From Noviherbaspirillum malthae (GTDB lineage Bacteria > Pseudomonadota > Gammaproteobacteria > Burkholderiales > Burkholderiaceae_D): a DNA stretch of 64,000 nt. Positions 1-6,478 of this stretch are shown here, one piece after another. Position numbers and translations under genes: made by a program. The notes under the pieces are model-generated. The model was not told the origin of the DNA. It made no database searches and worked only from the letters and a program-made list of their open reading frames with translations. Every line of letters begins with the position of its first letter. Position 1 is the first letter of the stretch. Location of the stretch: assembly GCF_015352985.1 (NCBI RefSeq), contig NZ_JACYXF010000001.1, positions 372,001-436,000 on the forward strand. Reading direction: 5' to 3'.

Positions 1-202
1 AGGGAATGCAGAACTGCGGTCCCAGCGTGTCGATGGCGCGAGCCTGCGCAGTCGACAGGCGCCCGGCGCGGGTGACGAAACTGCGGATGCGGTGCTCGGT
101 CGGGTCGTACAGCATCTGGCGCGCGCTGCCGGTGTCGGCATCGTGATCTTCCCGAGAGCCCTGGTTGTCTTGGCCGTCATGGCTGGATGGTTTGTCGGAC
201 AT
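1..202 (-). CDS. trmB: tRNA (guanine-N7)-methyltransferase, 5' part only
   Basis: This minus-strand gene starts at 202 and runs off the left edge, so only the first 67 residues are present. After a polar, poorly conserved leader of about 35 residues comes IRSFVTRAGRLSTAQARA, which matches the conserved N-terminus of TrmB. TrmB forms m7G46 in the variable loop of tRNAs using S-adenosylmethionine. The SAM-binding core lies outside the window. It sits just downstream of the tRNA-Gly terminator. The assignment rests on the short N-terminal signature, so it is good but not certain. Confidence 0.8.
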   Translation of the reverse strand, partial: MSDKPSSHDGQDNQGSREDHDADTGSARQMLYDPTEHRIRSFVTRAGRLSTAQARAIDTLGPQFCIP

Positions 203-223
203 GCTTGAATTGGAAAATTGCAA

Positions 224-249
224 ATAAAAATGGCACCCGCCGGTGCCAT
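224..249 (-). terminator. Rho-independent terminator of tRNA-Gly
   Basis: On the minus strand an 8-bp perfect stem (ATGGCACC/GGTGCCAT) with a GGCG loop is followed by a T-rich run. It begins about 14 nt after the encoded CCA, so the tRNA appears to be a single-gene transcript. Confidence 0.85.
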
Positions 250-263
250 GCGTCTTGGTAAGC

Positions 264-337
264 TGGAGCGGGTGAAGGGAATCGAACCCTCGTCGTAAGC
301 TTGGGAAGCTTCTGCTCTACCATTGAGCTACACCCGC
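264..337 (-). tRNA. tRNA-Gly (anticodon CCC), prophage attachment target
   Basis: The minus strand folds as a complete tRNA: acceptor GCGGGTG/CACCCGC, D-stem GCTC/GAGC, anticodon loop TTCCCAA (CCC), a T-arm with loop TTCGATT, discriminator T and an encoded CCA. It decodes GGG. The top pair of the anticodon stem (27-43) is a G-A mismatch. Nucleotides 1-41, from the 5' end to the anticodon stem, are repeated at 41037-41077, so this copy was rebuilt by prophage integration: its 3' half is chromosomal and its 5' half faces the prophage. Its native promoter now lies about 41 kb away (41088-41117). Confidence 0.93.
297..337. repeat. attL: 41-bp attachment repeat, left copy
   Basis: These 41 bp are identical to 41037-41077 and the identity stops abruptly on both sides. 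The block runs from the anticodon stem to exactly the first nucleotide of the tRNA. It contains the symmetric element AAGCTT-GGG-AAGCTT centred on the anticodon, the kind of inverted core a tyrosine recombinase would bind. Confidence 0.92.
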
Positions 338-346
338 CAAGCCCTT

Positions 347-352
347 ATTTTA
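347..352 (-). promoter_or_regulatory. Possible phage-supplied -10 element for tRNA-Gly
   Basis: Minus-strand TAAAAT lies 9 nt before the tRNA 5' end, almost the same place as the TAAAAT of the native promoter (41088-41093, 10 nt before). I see no acceptable -35 at 16-18 bp spacing, so expression may be weak or depend on read-through from the integrase operon. Confidence 0.4.
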
Positions 353-381
353 AGCCATTCCTTCCGACTTCTGGCCTCGTC

Positions 382-412
382 CGCTCCGCAATTCTAAAAA
401 CCCGCTCCGCAA
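382..412. repeat. Paired 10-bp repeats beside attL, putative integrase arm sites
   Basis: CGCTCCGCAA occurs at 382-391 and 403-412, with start points 21 bp apart (two helical turns). The same word recurs in both orientations near attR (40923-40932 with one change, 40986-40995). Position at both prophage ends and helical phasing suggest arm-type binding sites for the integrase. This is inference from placement. Confidence 0.5.
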
Positions 413-425
413 AACCGCGAATTTC

Positions 426-1454
426 TCACTTCGTCGGCTCCACAATCTTGCCGCGCCGCAGGTAATGGCGCTGGGTCGTTTTCACGTTGTCATGCCCCAG
501 AAGATCGGCCGCCGCCTGCTGTCCGCGCTGGTCTGAGGTGTCGTCTGCCGCCTTCGCTCGAAGGTCGCGAAACTTGAAATTCTCGATCTGGTCAGCAAGC
601 TCCGGATACTTCTTCTTTGCTGCAATCCTTGCCCGGTCGAAATGGCTGCGCAGCGCCGGCTGAGTGAATGGCTTGCCGTCGCTGTTCATGAGCAGCTGGT
701 CATGGTTGATCTTGTGCTGGGCCTTGCGCACGGCAATCCTTCCCAGCAGCTCGGCCAGCGCGCCGGTGATCGAGATCCGCAGCCGCTTTTTGGTCTTGCC
801 CTGGCTGACCTCGAGGAAACCGTTGGCGATGTCGCGGCCGCGCATCTTGAGCGTGTCGGCCGGTCGCTGGGCGGTGTAATAGGCAAGGTCGAGGGCGTCC
901 CGCAGCGCCTCGCTGGCGCATTCCCGCACCGCGGCGAAAACCGTATCGGAAACGTAGGCGGTCTTCTTCTCGATCGAGTGCCCCATGATACCGGCGCATG
1001 GGTTCGGCAGATCGGTGTAACCCCATCCCCGGGCCGTATTCCACAGGACCGAGAACAGGCGCTTGCACCGGTTTGCCGTCGTCGGCTTGTCGCGGTGGTC
1101 ATCGAGGAACGCCTGGATGTGCATCGGGCGGATCTGGTCGATAGGCGCGCTGCTGAAAGAAAACTTCAGGTGCTTCATGTCGCTGGTGTGCGTCTTGATC
1201 GTGTTGCGCGCCAAGGTCGGCAGCACGTCCCGCTCGTATCGCTCGATGACGGCGCCGAACGTCGCCGCCGGCGTCTCGGCATTCTTCCGCAGCTCCGCAT
1301 ACTTCTGAAGCGCGATCAGGTAATCATCCCCGAGGGGAATCTCCCGCCGCGGCTTTTCCCCTGTGTCAAAGTAGTAATAAACCTTGCCGCTGCGCTGCGC
1401 CCGTTTGCGCATGTGCTGCGGCATGTTGAGGTTCTTACTTGGCTTTCTTCCCAT
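426..1454 (-). CDS. int: Tyrosine-type site-specific integrase
   Basis: Length is 342 residues from the ATG at 1454; an upstream in-frame ATG would add a 30-residue tail lying in the preceding gene. An N-terminal arm-binding region (about 1-60) and a core-binding SAM-like domain (about 63-150) precede the catalytic domain. Catalytic residues visible are R197 (AQRPAD), K220 in the beta hairpin, R299 (FRDLRAK), H321 (LLGHDN) and nucleophile Y331. The usual His of the HxLR box is Arg296, a variant seen in some phage integrases. It should catalyse recombination at the tRNA-Gly core 90 bp downstream. It is the last gene of the leftward early operon and overlaps the DUF4224 gene by 20 bp, which suggests coupling. 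Confidence 0.95.
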   Translation of the reverse strand: MGRKPSKNLNMPQHMRKRAQRSGKVYYYFDTGEKPRREIPLGDDYLIALQKYAELRKNAETPAATFGAVIERYERDVLPTLARNTIKTHTSDMKHLKFSFSSAPIDQIRPMHIQAFLDDHRDKPTTANRCKRLFSVLWNTARGWGYTDLPNPCAGIMGHSIEKKTAYVSDTVFAAVRECASEALRDALDLAYYTAQRPADTLKMRGRDIANGFLEVSQGKTKKRLRISITGALAELLGRIAVRKAQHKINHDQLLMNSDGKPFTQPALRSHFDRARIAAKKKYPELADQIENFKFRDLRAKAADDTSDQRGQQAAADLLGHDNVKTTQRHYLRRGKIVEPTK

Positions 1455-1653
1455 GACGCGGCATCTCCCACTTCGGCTGATGTTGTATCTGCTCTTTTTT
1501 GCCTTCGATTGCCGACCTGGTAACGACCGGCTTCCCCACAGCATTCACGAAGAATGCAATGCCCATCTTGCGGAGGGCTTCTATCTGCTTGGACTTGAAC
1601 TTGCGGCCGGTAAATTCGGCCAGTTCGTTTTCGTCCAGGAAGGTAGCACTCAT
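1435..1653 (-). CDS. DUF4224 family protein, probable excision/integration accessory
   Basis: A 72-residue basic protein with the DUF4224 pattern: FLDENELAEFTGRK near residue 5, then a region matching the RxLRxxGIxFxVNAxGxPVV consensus. The family is almost always next to phage integrases and is presumed to be a small HTH-like recombination directionality factor, though I know of no general proof. A GAGAGG ribosome site precedes the ATG. Its end overlaps the start of int by 20 bp, so the two are probably made together. Confidence 0.75.
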   Translation of the reverse strand: MSATFLDENELAEFTGRKFKSKQIEALRKMGIAFFVNAVGKPVVTRSAIEGKKEQIQHQPKWEMPRHGKKAK

Positions 1654-1671
1654 GATTTACCTCTCTTTCTC

Positions 1672-2097
1672 CTAAGCGGGTTCGAATAGATCGCGGTTCA
1701 TCAGGCGATTACGCCGCGTCTGTCGTGCGTTCTCAGCGTGGTGCTGGGCGTCGTGCCGCAGATGGCAGCGCTGGCACCAGGCGCGAAGGTTGGTCGGGTC
1801 GCAGTTCTCGGGAATGTGGTCGAGGTGGGCGATCGTGAGAACGACGTCGATCCACTTGCCTGTTCCTTCGTAGTCGGCATGCCGAACGCGACCGAGCTGG
1901 GCGCCGTTGTCGGCGTCAAAGACATAGCCATCCATGTCCATGAATGTGCCGACGTTTTCACCGGCGCCGCGCGTGATCCGCGCACGGTTCGGCACCCGGC
2001 ATGCTTCGCAGCAGTTGCCGGCGCGTTCAAGAATCGCGGCCCGAATCTGCTTCCAGTTCTCCGGATGGCGATGCTTGTTCTCTGGCTTAATCGGCAT
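1672..2097 (-). CDS. HNH-type nuclease-like phage protein
   Basis: A 141-residue protein with a CxxC zinc pair near residue 31 (CCEAC), an HLDHIPENC core, and a second CxxC at WCQRC followed by a His-rich helix. This matches the HNH beta-beta-alpha-metal fold. The function in the phage is unknown; candidates are a small homing-type or recombination-associated nuclease. It lies 2 bp downstream of the preceding cistron and is co-directional with the whole leftward operon. Confidence 0.7.
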   Translation of the reverse strand: MPIKPENKHRHPENWKQIRAAILERAGNCCEACRVPNRARITRGAGENVGTFMDMDGYVFDADNGAQLGRVRHADYEGTGKWIDVVLTIAHLDHIPENCDPTNLRAWCQRCHLRHDAQHHAENARQTRRNRLMNRDLFEPA

Positions 2098-2099
2098 GA

Positions 2100-2522
2100 T
2101 CAGCGATCTTTCTCGATGCGGGCGTCAATGATGATGTTCTCCGCGTCAGCGAACGACTCGAAGCTGGCCGGCGGCGTTTTGGATGCCTCACACCACCGGA
2201 CATAGGCGGTATATCGGTACTTGACCAGAGCCCGCCAGCGCTCCGCATCTTTGTCTCGCTGCTCTGGCACCTGCTCATCGAACGGCACCCAGTCGTAATT
2301 GCTCAAGGCATGCGGAGCGGCCCGGTAACTGGTGGCGCGCTCTGGCGTCACGGCCGGTGCCGGCTTGCGCTTCAAAATCGCATCCAGCATGCGGCGCTCG
2401 ATGCCATGATTCACTGACTCGGTGCAGTTTTCCGGATAGACGCCGAATGCCTTGAAAACAGCAAGACGCTGCTCTGCGTTCAGATCCCTGAAAAAGCGAA
2501 AACGGATGTCGTCGTCAGTCAT
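2100..2522 (-). CDS. Hypothetical phage early protein
   Basis: A 140-residue protein I do not recognise. The ATG at 2522 overlaps the stop of the upstream ASCH gene in an ATGA junction, which fixes the start. It opens with an acidic and aromatic stretch (MTDDDIRFRFFRDL), has a central Pro/Ala-rich linker, and ends with a mixed-charge helix. No membrane segment or metal site is seen. Confidence 0.6.
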   Translation of the reverse strand: MTDDDIRFRFFRDLNAEQRLAVFKAFGVYPENCTESVNHGIERRMLDAILKRKPAPAVTPERATSYRAAPHALSNYDWVPFDEQVPEQRDKDAERWRALVKYRYTAYVRWCEASKTPPASFESFADAENIIIDARIEKDR

Positions 2523-3157
2523 GCCGCCATCCTCAGCGCCTCGACGCGCTTGAACTCCACCACCCAGACCCATGGATTTGCTTCCCAGCTGCCGGCGCCG
2601 TTGATCGACTCCCAGAGGGATCGGTAGCTGTGCCGGGCATTGGTGAAGTCGTTGTAGCCGTAGTCGAGGTAATCGCACCAGTTGCACTCGCCACTGCGCT
2701 CAATGCCCTCGGCGATCGCATCTGCCTCACTGCAGTCGGTCAGCCGCTCGATGCGCACACCGGTGATTTCCAAGTCAATGCGGCTTGCCGCGCGTGGCAT
2801 GTGAATGGAAGGACGCCAGGCCGTATGCCGTTTCTGATCTTCTCCGTCGGCGCGGTAGACGAAGTCCCGGTCTAGCTCTACGCTGCGCCCGTCTATCACG
2901 TCGTAGTCGATGAACTGGGCGAAGGTCTCGCGCACCCAAAGCCGGTCGCCTGTCTGGCCGAACTTGCAGCGGAAAACAGTTCCCTCCGGCTTCGGATCTC
3001 GGGTCATCAGGCCGACCCACTGCTTACCGGCGGCTTCACCTTCCATTGGGAGTACATCCAGCGGCTGCACGAGGAGAGCGCGCCGCGTCTGAGTCTTGGT
3101 CCCGTCGAGGATGGCGCGCACCATCGGCGCGCTGAAAAGGATAGGGCGTTCTTTCAT
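2519..3157 (-). CDS. ASCH/PUA-like domain phage protein
   Basis: A 212-residue protein beginning MKERPILFSAPMVRAIL followed by DGTKTQTRR, the characteristic opening of phage ASCH-domain proteins, which have a PUA-like fold suspected of binding RNA or modified nucleotides. Further ASCH-like features are GDRLWVRETF near residue 70 and EITGVRIERL near 130. The role in infection is unproven. It is translationally coupled to the next gene by a 4-bp ATGA overlap. Confidence 0.65.
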   Translation of the reverse strand: MKERPILFSAPMVRAILDGTKTQTRRALLVQPLDVLPMEGEAAGKQWVGLMTRDPKPEGTVFRCKFGQTGDRLWVRETFAQFIDYDVIDGRSVELDRDFVYRADGEDQKRHTAWRPSIHMPRAASRIDLEITGVRIERLTDCSEADAIAEGIERSGECNWCDYLDYGYNDFTNARHSYRSLWESINGAGSWEANPWVWVVEFKRVEALRMAA

Positions 3158-3158
3158 A

Positions 3159-3407
3159 TCAACCTGCCAGCCGGTGGACGGTTACGCCGGTGATGCCCTT
3201 TGGGAGCTCTGACTGCTTTTCCAAGAATCCGCTACCGTTCTGGCCCGTCACCTTAGCATGCTCTACCTCGACTTTCGCCGTGTTCACCATGACTTGGGCG
3301 AGGTCGGAAATTGTCTTGGCACGATCGATATCCATCTTGCCCTCCTTGACTGCGTCGATCGTGTCGAACAGGACGCTGCGCAGGTCCTCAATGGTTTTCT
3401 TGCTCAT
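3159..3407 (-). CDS. Small hypothetical phage protein
   Basis: An 82-residue, mostly helical protein with an Asp/Lys-rich first half and a Gly/Pro-containing tail. I see no recognisable domain. Its start overlaps the end of the upstream HNH gene by 20 bp and its stop is 1 bp before the ASCH gene, so it is embedded in the operon and probably coupled to both. Confidence 0.55.
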   Translation of the reverse strand: MSKKTIEDLRSVLFDTIDAVKEGKMDIDRAKTISDLAQVMVNTAKVEVEHAKVTGQNGSGFLEKQSELPKGITGVTVHRLAG

Positions 3408-4053
3408 GTGCTTTGCTCCGCTTGTTGATGTGGCGGGTGAGGACAGCGCGCAGCTGAATCACCTCGTTAATTTCAGGAGGCAGGTTGTGCCTGGTATTTC
3501 GCTTCATCCATTCCACTTTGCTGACAAGCTCAAGATTCGAAGGGGTGAAGTTGAATCGATCGCCGTCTCGGAAGGAGATCATGTGACCATTTGGGATTGG
3601 GCATCCGGAGATCTGCTGCCACAGTACGTGGTGCTTTGGGCGCCAAGCATCAGGCCAGCCGCCATCGGCCACCTTCAGCCATACATAACCCATGTGCATC
3701 TTCTCGCTGCCGACGTCCATGTAGTTGACCGGGCGCTGCCCCTTCTTGAACTGGGTTGCAGGGCTAAGACTCAAGCCCTTCTTCCCCTGCGTCCACGGCA
3801 CGTTACCTTTGGCGAAGCGCGAGGATGCGCCGCGGGCCCCATCAGTGCGGCCTGAGAGTGCAGGGTCTGCAAAGAACGCTTCCGACTTTTTCAGTCCTAG
3901 TTTTTTCGCCCTGGCATAGACGATGTGAACCTTCATCCCTAGCGCGGCAGCAAGGTCGGCAGCTTTCTCATTCGGGTAGCGACGGGAAAGCTCGGCATCG
4001 AGCTCAGCAGTCCAGATGATCCGAGGCGGCAAAATCCCGCGCGACTTAGTCAT
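3388..4053 (-). CDS. HNH endonuclease with N-terminal DNA-binding region
   Basis: Length is 221 residues from the ATG at 4053, which overlaps the end of the upstream gene by 8 bp; longer starts extend into that gene. Residues 10-50 (ELDAELSRRYPNEKAADLAA and onward) resemble a Myb/SANT-like helix set. The C-terminal half carries the HNH_3-like core: GYVWLKVADGG, KHHVLWQQISG, GHMISFRDGDRFNFTPSNLELV. This is the usual architecture of phage HNH nucleases that spread as homing elements. Confidence 0.75.
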   Translation of the reverse strand: MTKSRGILPPRIIWTAELDAELSRRYPNEKAADLAAALGMKVHIVYARAKKLGLKKSEAFFADPALSGRTDGARGASSRFAKGNVPWTQGKKGLSLSPATQFKKGQRPVNYMDVGSEKMHMGYVWLKVADGGWPDAWRPKHHVLWQQISGCPIPNGHMISFRDGDRFNFTPSNLELVSKVEWMKRNTRHNLPPEINEVIQLRAVLTRHINKRSKAHEQENH

Positions 4054-4594
4054 TTTTGGGCCCCTCCGGCATCTCAGCCCAGTGCGTCGGATTTGCCGGC
4101 ATGCCGTCTGCGAATTTCCATGCCTCGCCATCGTGATACCCCGGCCAGACCGGCTCGTCCGAGGTTGGATCGAACAGCATGACGGTCATGTCGCTGTCCG
4201 GCATCCGCTCGGACACCATCGTCCATGTGAGGGTGTTAGCGCTGGAGCCACATGTCGGTGTGGCGGCAAGGCCATCTTCAACCGCAGCGTTCCACCCACC
4301 AGTGAAGCCGGAATGCATAGCGGCATAGATGTGGTCAGGGATTGCGCCGGCGGGCACGAAACCGCATACCGCCCAATGCTGGGCGAGAGCATCTTGGAAC
4401 CGCTGCACATAGTCCGGATTTGCTTCTGGTGCAGCTTCCAGCACTTCGGCGAGGTGAGTTGAGATGCTCTCCTTCATGCAGAAGCATCGGTCGAATTCCC
4501 CGCCATCGTTGTGGAGGAAGCAGTTGACGCCGTGGGGCGTTTTCTCGATGTGCTCGAGCGCATGCTTCAGCGCATTGATGAGTGTGTCGCTCAT
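4046..4594 (-). CDS. DUF551 domain phage protein
   Basis: A 182-residue protein with the ATG at 4594, sharing one base with the upstream stop. The C-terminal third (WTMVSERMPDSDMTVMLF ... THWAEMP) is a clear DUF551 domain, a short module common in phage early operons with no known function. The N-terminal part has Cys residues near 25-35 (NCFLHN, CFCMKE) that could bind a metal. Confidence 0.65.
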   Translation of the reverse strand: MSDTLINALKHALEHIEKTPHGVNCFLHNDGGEFDRCFCMKESISTHLAEVLEAAPEANPDYVQRFQDALAQHWAVCGFVPAGAIPDHIYAAMHSGFTGGWNAAVEDGLAATPTCGSSANTLTWTMVSERMPDSDMTVMLFDPTSDEPVWPGYHDGEAWKFADGMPANPTHWAEMPEGPKND

Positions 4595-5382
4595 TATTGG
4601 CCCCCATCGATAAATCGTGGGATTGCGGTTTTGAGGGCAGCTCTGGCTTTCTCTGCATCGCCCAATGTCTTTACCATTGCGCGACCGCCGAAGTAGTGCC
4701 AATCCATCGTTGGCACGCCTTCACGCCGGCAAGCTTCCGTTACGATGCCCTCCATTGCCAGCTTGCCGCCGTCCATGATGGCGACAACGGTGCCGTTTTC
4801 GTGAATTTCTTTATCGCATGGGGGTGGCGTGTCATCGGTAGATGCCGCGTCATCTACCTGGGGAGCGGCGGCAAGCATAGCGGCGTAGCAGAGGCGAGCC
4901 TTGTGCGCAGCCTGTTGGCAGCCCGTCATCTGCTCAAATGCTTCCCAGTCTTCCGGCTTGCTGAAGAATCGATCCGGCCATGATTCGAAGCCCGCAACGA
5001 CCATACTTTCGGTCGGCTCTACCGGCACAACCGCATAACCCTGTTTTGCTTCAGGTACGGCAGGCTGCAACATGGCGCATTTGCTGCGCAGCGTCTCGAT
5101 TTCCTTGCGCATGATATCGGCGCGGTGCTTACCAAGTGAGTCAAGTGGGAAGGTGCTCAGTTGCTCCTGTACCCAGTCGGTCTTATAGCTCCATTCCTGC
5201 CAAGCGATCTTGTATTTATCGCGCTCGGCTCGCAGCGCTTCAATCTCAGCCTGCGCGACCCGGAGAATGGCGCGGCCAAAGGAAACGACATCCTGTTCCA
5301 GAAAGCCTACCCAGACACCATCAGCGGGATGGCCGTTCGAATTTGCGATTTCTTTAATCTGATCGTCAGTGAGTGTGGTCAT
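4594..5382 (-). CDS. Hypothetical phage early protein with coiled-coil segment
   Basis: A 262-residue protein. Residues about 35-100 are heptad-rich and charged (EIEALRAERDKYK), likely coiled coil. The middle has YAVVPVEPTESMVVAGFE, a phrase recurrent in phage early proteins of unknown role. The C-terminus has a YFGGRAMVKTLGDAEKARAA helix. I cannot assign a function. It begins a tightly coupled run that continues to the integrase. Confidence 0.55.
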   Translation of the reverse strand: MTTLTDDQIKEIANSNGHPADGVWVGFLEQDVVSFGRAILRVAQAEIEALRAERDKYKIAWQEWSYKTDWVQEQLSTFPLDSLGKHRADIMRKEIETLRSKCAMLQPAVPEAKQGYAVVPVEPTESMVVAGFESWPDRFFSKPEDWEAFEQMTGCQQAAHKARLCYAAMLAAAPQVDDAASTDDTPPPCDKEIHENGTVVAIMDGGKLAMEGIVTEACRREGVPTMDWHYFGGRAMVKTLGDAEKARAALKTAIPRFIDGGQ

Positions 5383-5459
5383 GCTGCTTCCTATGGGAGA
5401 GCCGGCCGCTGCTACTTCACCTGATGGTGGACATTTCGCGGCGCCGGCTCGGTGAGTCG

Positions 5460-5969
5460 TTACGCTGCTTCCTGCAGATCGTCCTGGTCGCCGATCTCGG
5501 AGATGAGGCTGACGTGCACCTCGCTGGAGATCATGGTCAGCAGCTTGGCCGCGTCGGTCTCAGTCGGGCGGACCTGCACGCGGAAGCTGACGACGACGGT
5601 GCCGCCTTCTTGGCAGGTGAACTTGAAGTGATCGACCTTCGATTCCGAGAAGACGATGTCGTCTTCGTCGCGCACGCCGTGGTGCACGCGGAATTGCATG
5701 TGCTCGAAGGTGTCGTCCCACTTGAGGGCGCCGAGCTTCGGGTTGCGCAGGTTGGGCGCGTGGGTCTTGTCGTCGACCAGATCACCCTGGACAGACTCGT
5801 CCTTGAAATAGATGGCGTTCTTCAAGGTCGACGAGAACATGGACAGGACGTCGTTCGGCATGCGTGCATCAATGGAGAGGTCGCAGGCGAGGACGTTATC
5901 GTCCCCATGTTTTTCTGCCCTCGCATTTACATTGGTTAACTTCACTAGGGTGTGGTCGAGATCAAACAT
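5460..5969 (-). CDS. Conserved hypothetical phage protein of the recombination module
   Basis: A 169-residue soluble protein starting MFDLDHTLVK, with alternating strand-like segments (HMQFRVHHGV, GTVVVSFRVQVRP). No domain is recognised, although similar proteins accompany YqaJ/annealing modules in other phages (family memory, not searched). Its leader and first ten codons are imitated by the upstream HNH gene at 5986-6456. Confidence 0.6.
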   Translation of the reverse strand: MFDLDHTLVKLTNVNARAEKHGDDNVLACDLSIDARMPNDVLSMFSSTLKNAIYFKDESVQGDLVDDKTHAPNLRNPKLGALKWDDTFEHMQFRVHHGVRDEDDIVFSESKVDHFKFTCQEGGTVVVSFRVQVRPTETDAAKLLTMISSEVHVSLISEIGDQDDLQEAA

Positions 5970-5985
5970 TGATGATTCCTTGGTT

Positions 5986-6456
5986 TTAGTTTTGGTTGAA
6001 GAGGTGAGTCCAGATACGGCGGTTTTTGATGTCAGAGACGATGGCTGCCGAGATCCCGTAGCTGCTGGCGATTGCCCGGTAGGTCCGTGGATCGATGTCG
6101 ATTGCTCTGACTGCTTCTTCCGTGAGCTTTGCGAAATGGTTCGCTACGCCCTTGGCCGGACGCCTGCGGCCCTTGGCGTCCATGTCGGCGATGTTGTCCT
6201 TCTGAGTGCCCAAGAAGAGATGGTCAGGGTTCACGCATGCAGGTGTATCGCAGCGATGCAGAACCCTCATTCCTGCGGCAATGGGGCCGACGTAAAGAGC
6301 GTAGGAAACCGCATGAGCTCCGAAGTCTTTGCTGTTGATCGTCATGGCTCCATAGCCCCAAGAATTCTTTGCGCCTGCCCAGAGCCAACATCCGGGCGTG
6401 ATCCGCACCTTGGCGTCGAAGCGCTTTTTGACTATGGCGTGGTCAATCCCGAACAT
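5986..6456 (-). CDS. Free-standing HNH homing endonuclease
   Basis: A 156-residue protein with a textbook HNH_3 core: GCWLWAGAKNSWGYGA near residue 22, VLHRCDTPACVNPDHLFLGT near 65-85, and DNIADMDAKGRR. A C-terminal helical region (LTEEAVRAIDIDPRTYRAIA ... IVSDIKNRRIW) should bind DNA in sequence-specific fashion. It separates the YqaJ gene from the conserved gene at 5460-5969. Its ribosome site and first ten residues (MFGIDHAIVK) copy those of that gene (MFDLDHTLVK), as if the element landed at the gene start and duplicated it. Confidence 0.82.
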   Translation of the reverse strand: MFGIDHAIVKKRFDAKVRITPGCWLWAGAKNSWGYGAMTINSKDFGAHAVSYALYVGPIAAGMRVLHRCDTPACVNPDHLFLGTQKDNIADMDAKGRRRPAKGVANHFAKLTEEAVRAIDIDPRTYRAIASSYGISAAIVSDIKNRRIWTHLFNQN

Positions 6457-6478
6457 TGGATTCCTCTCTATCCTTTAG

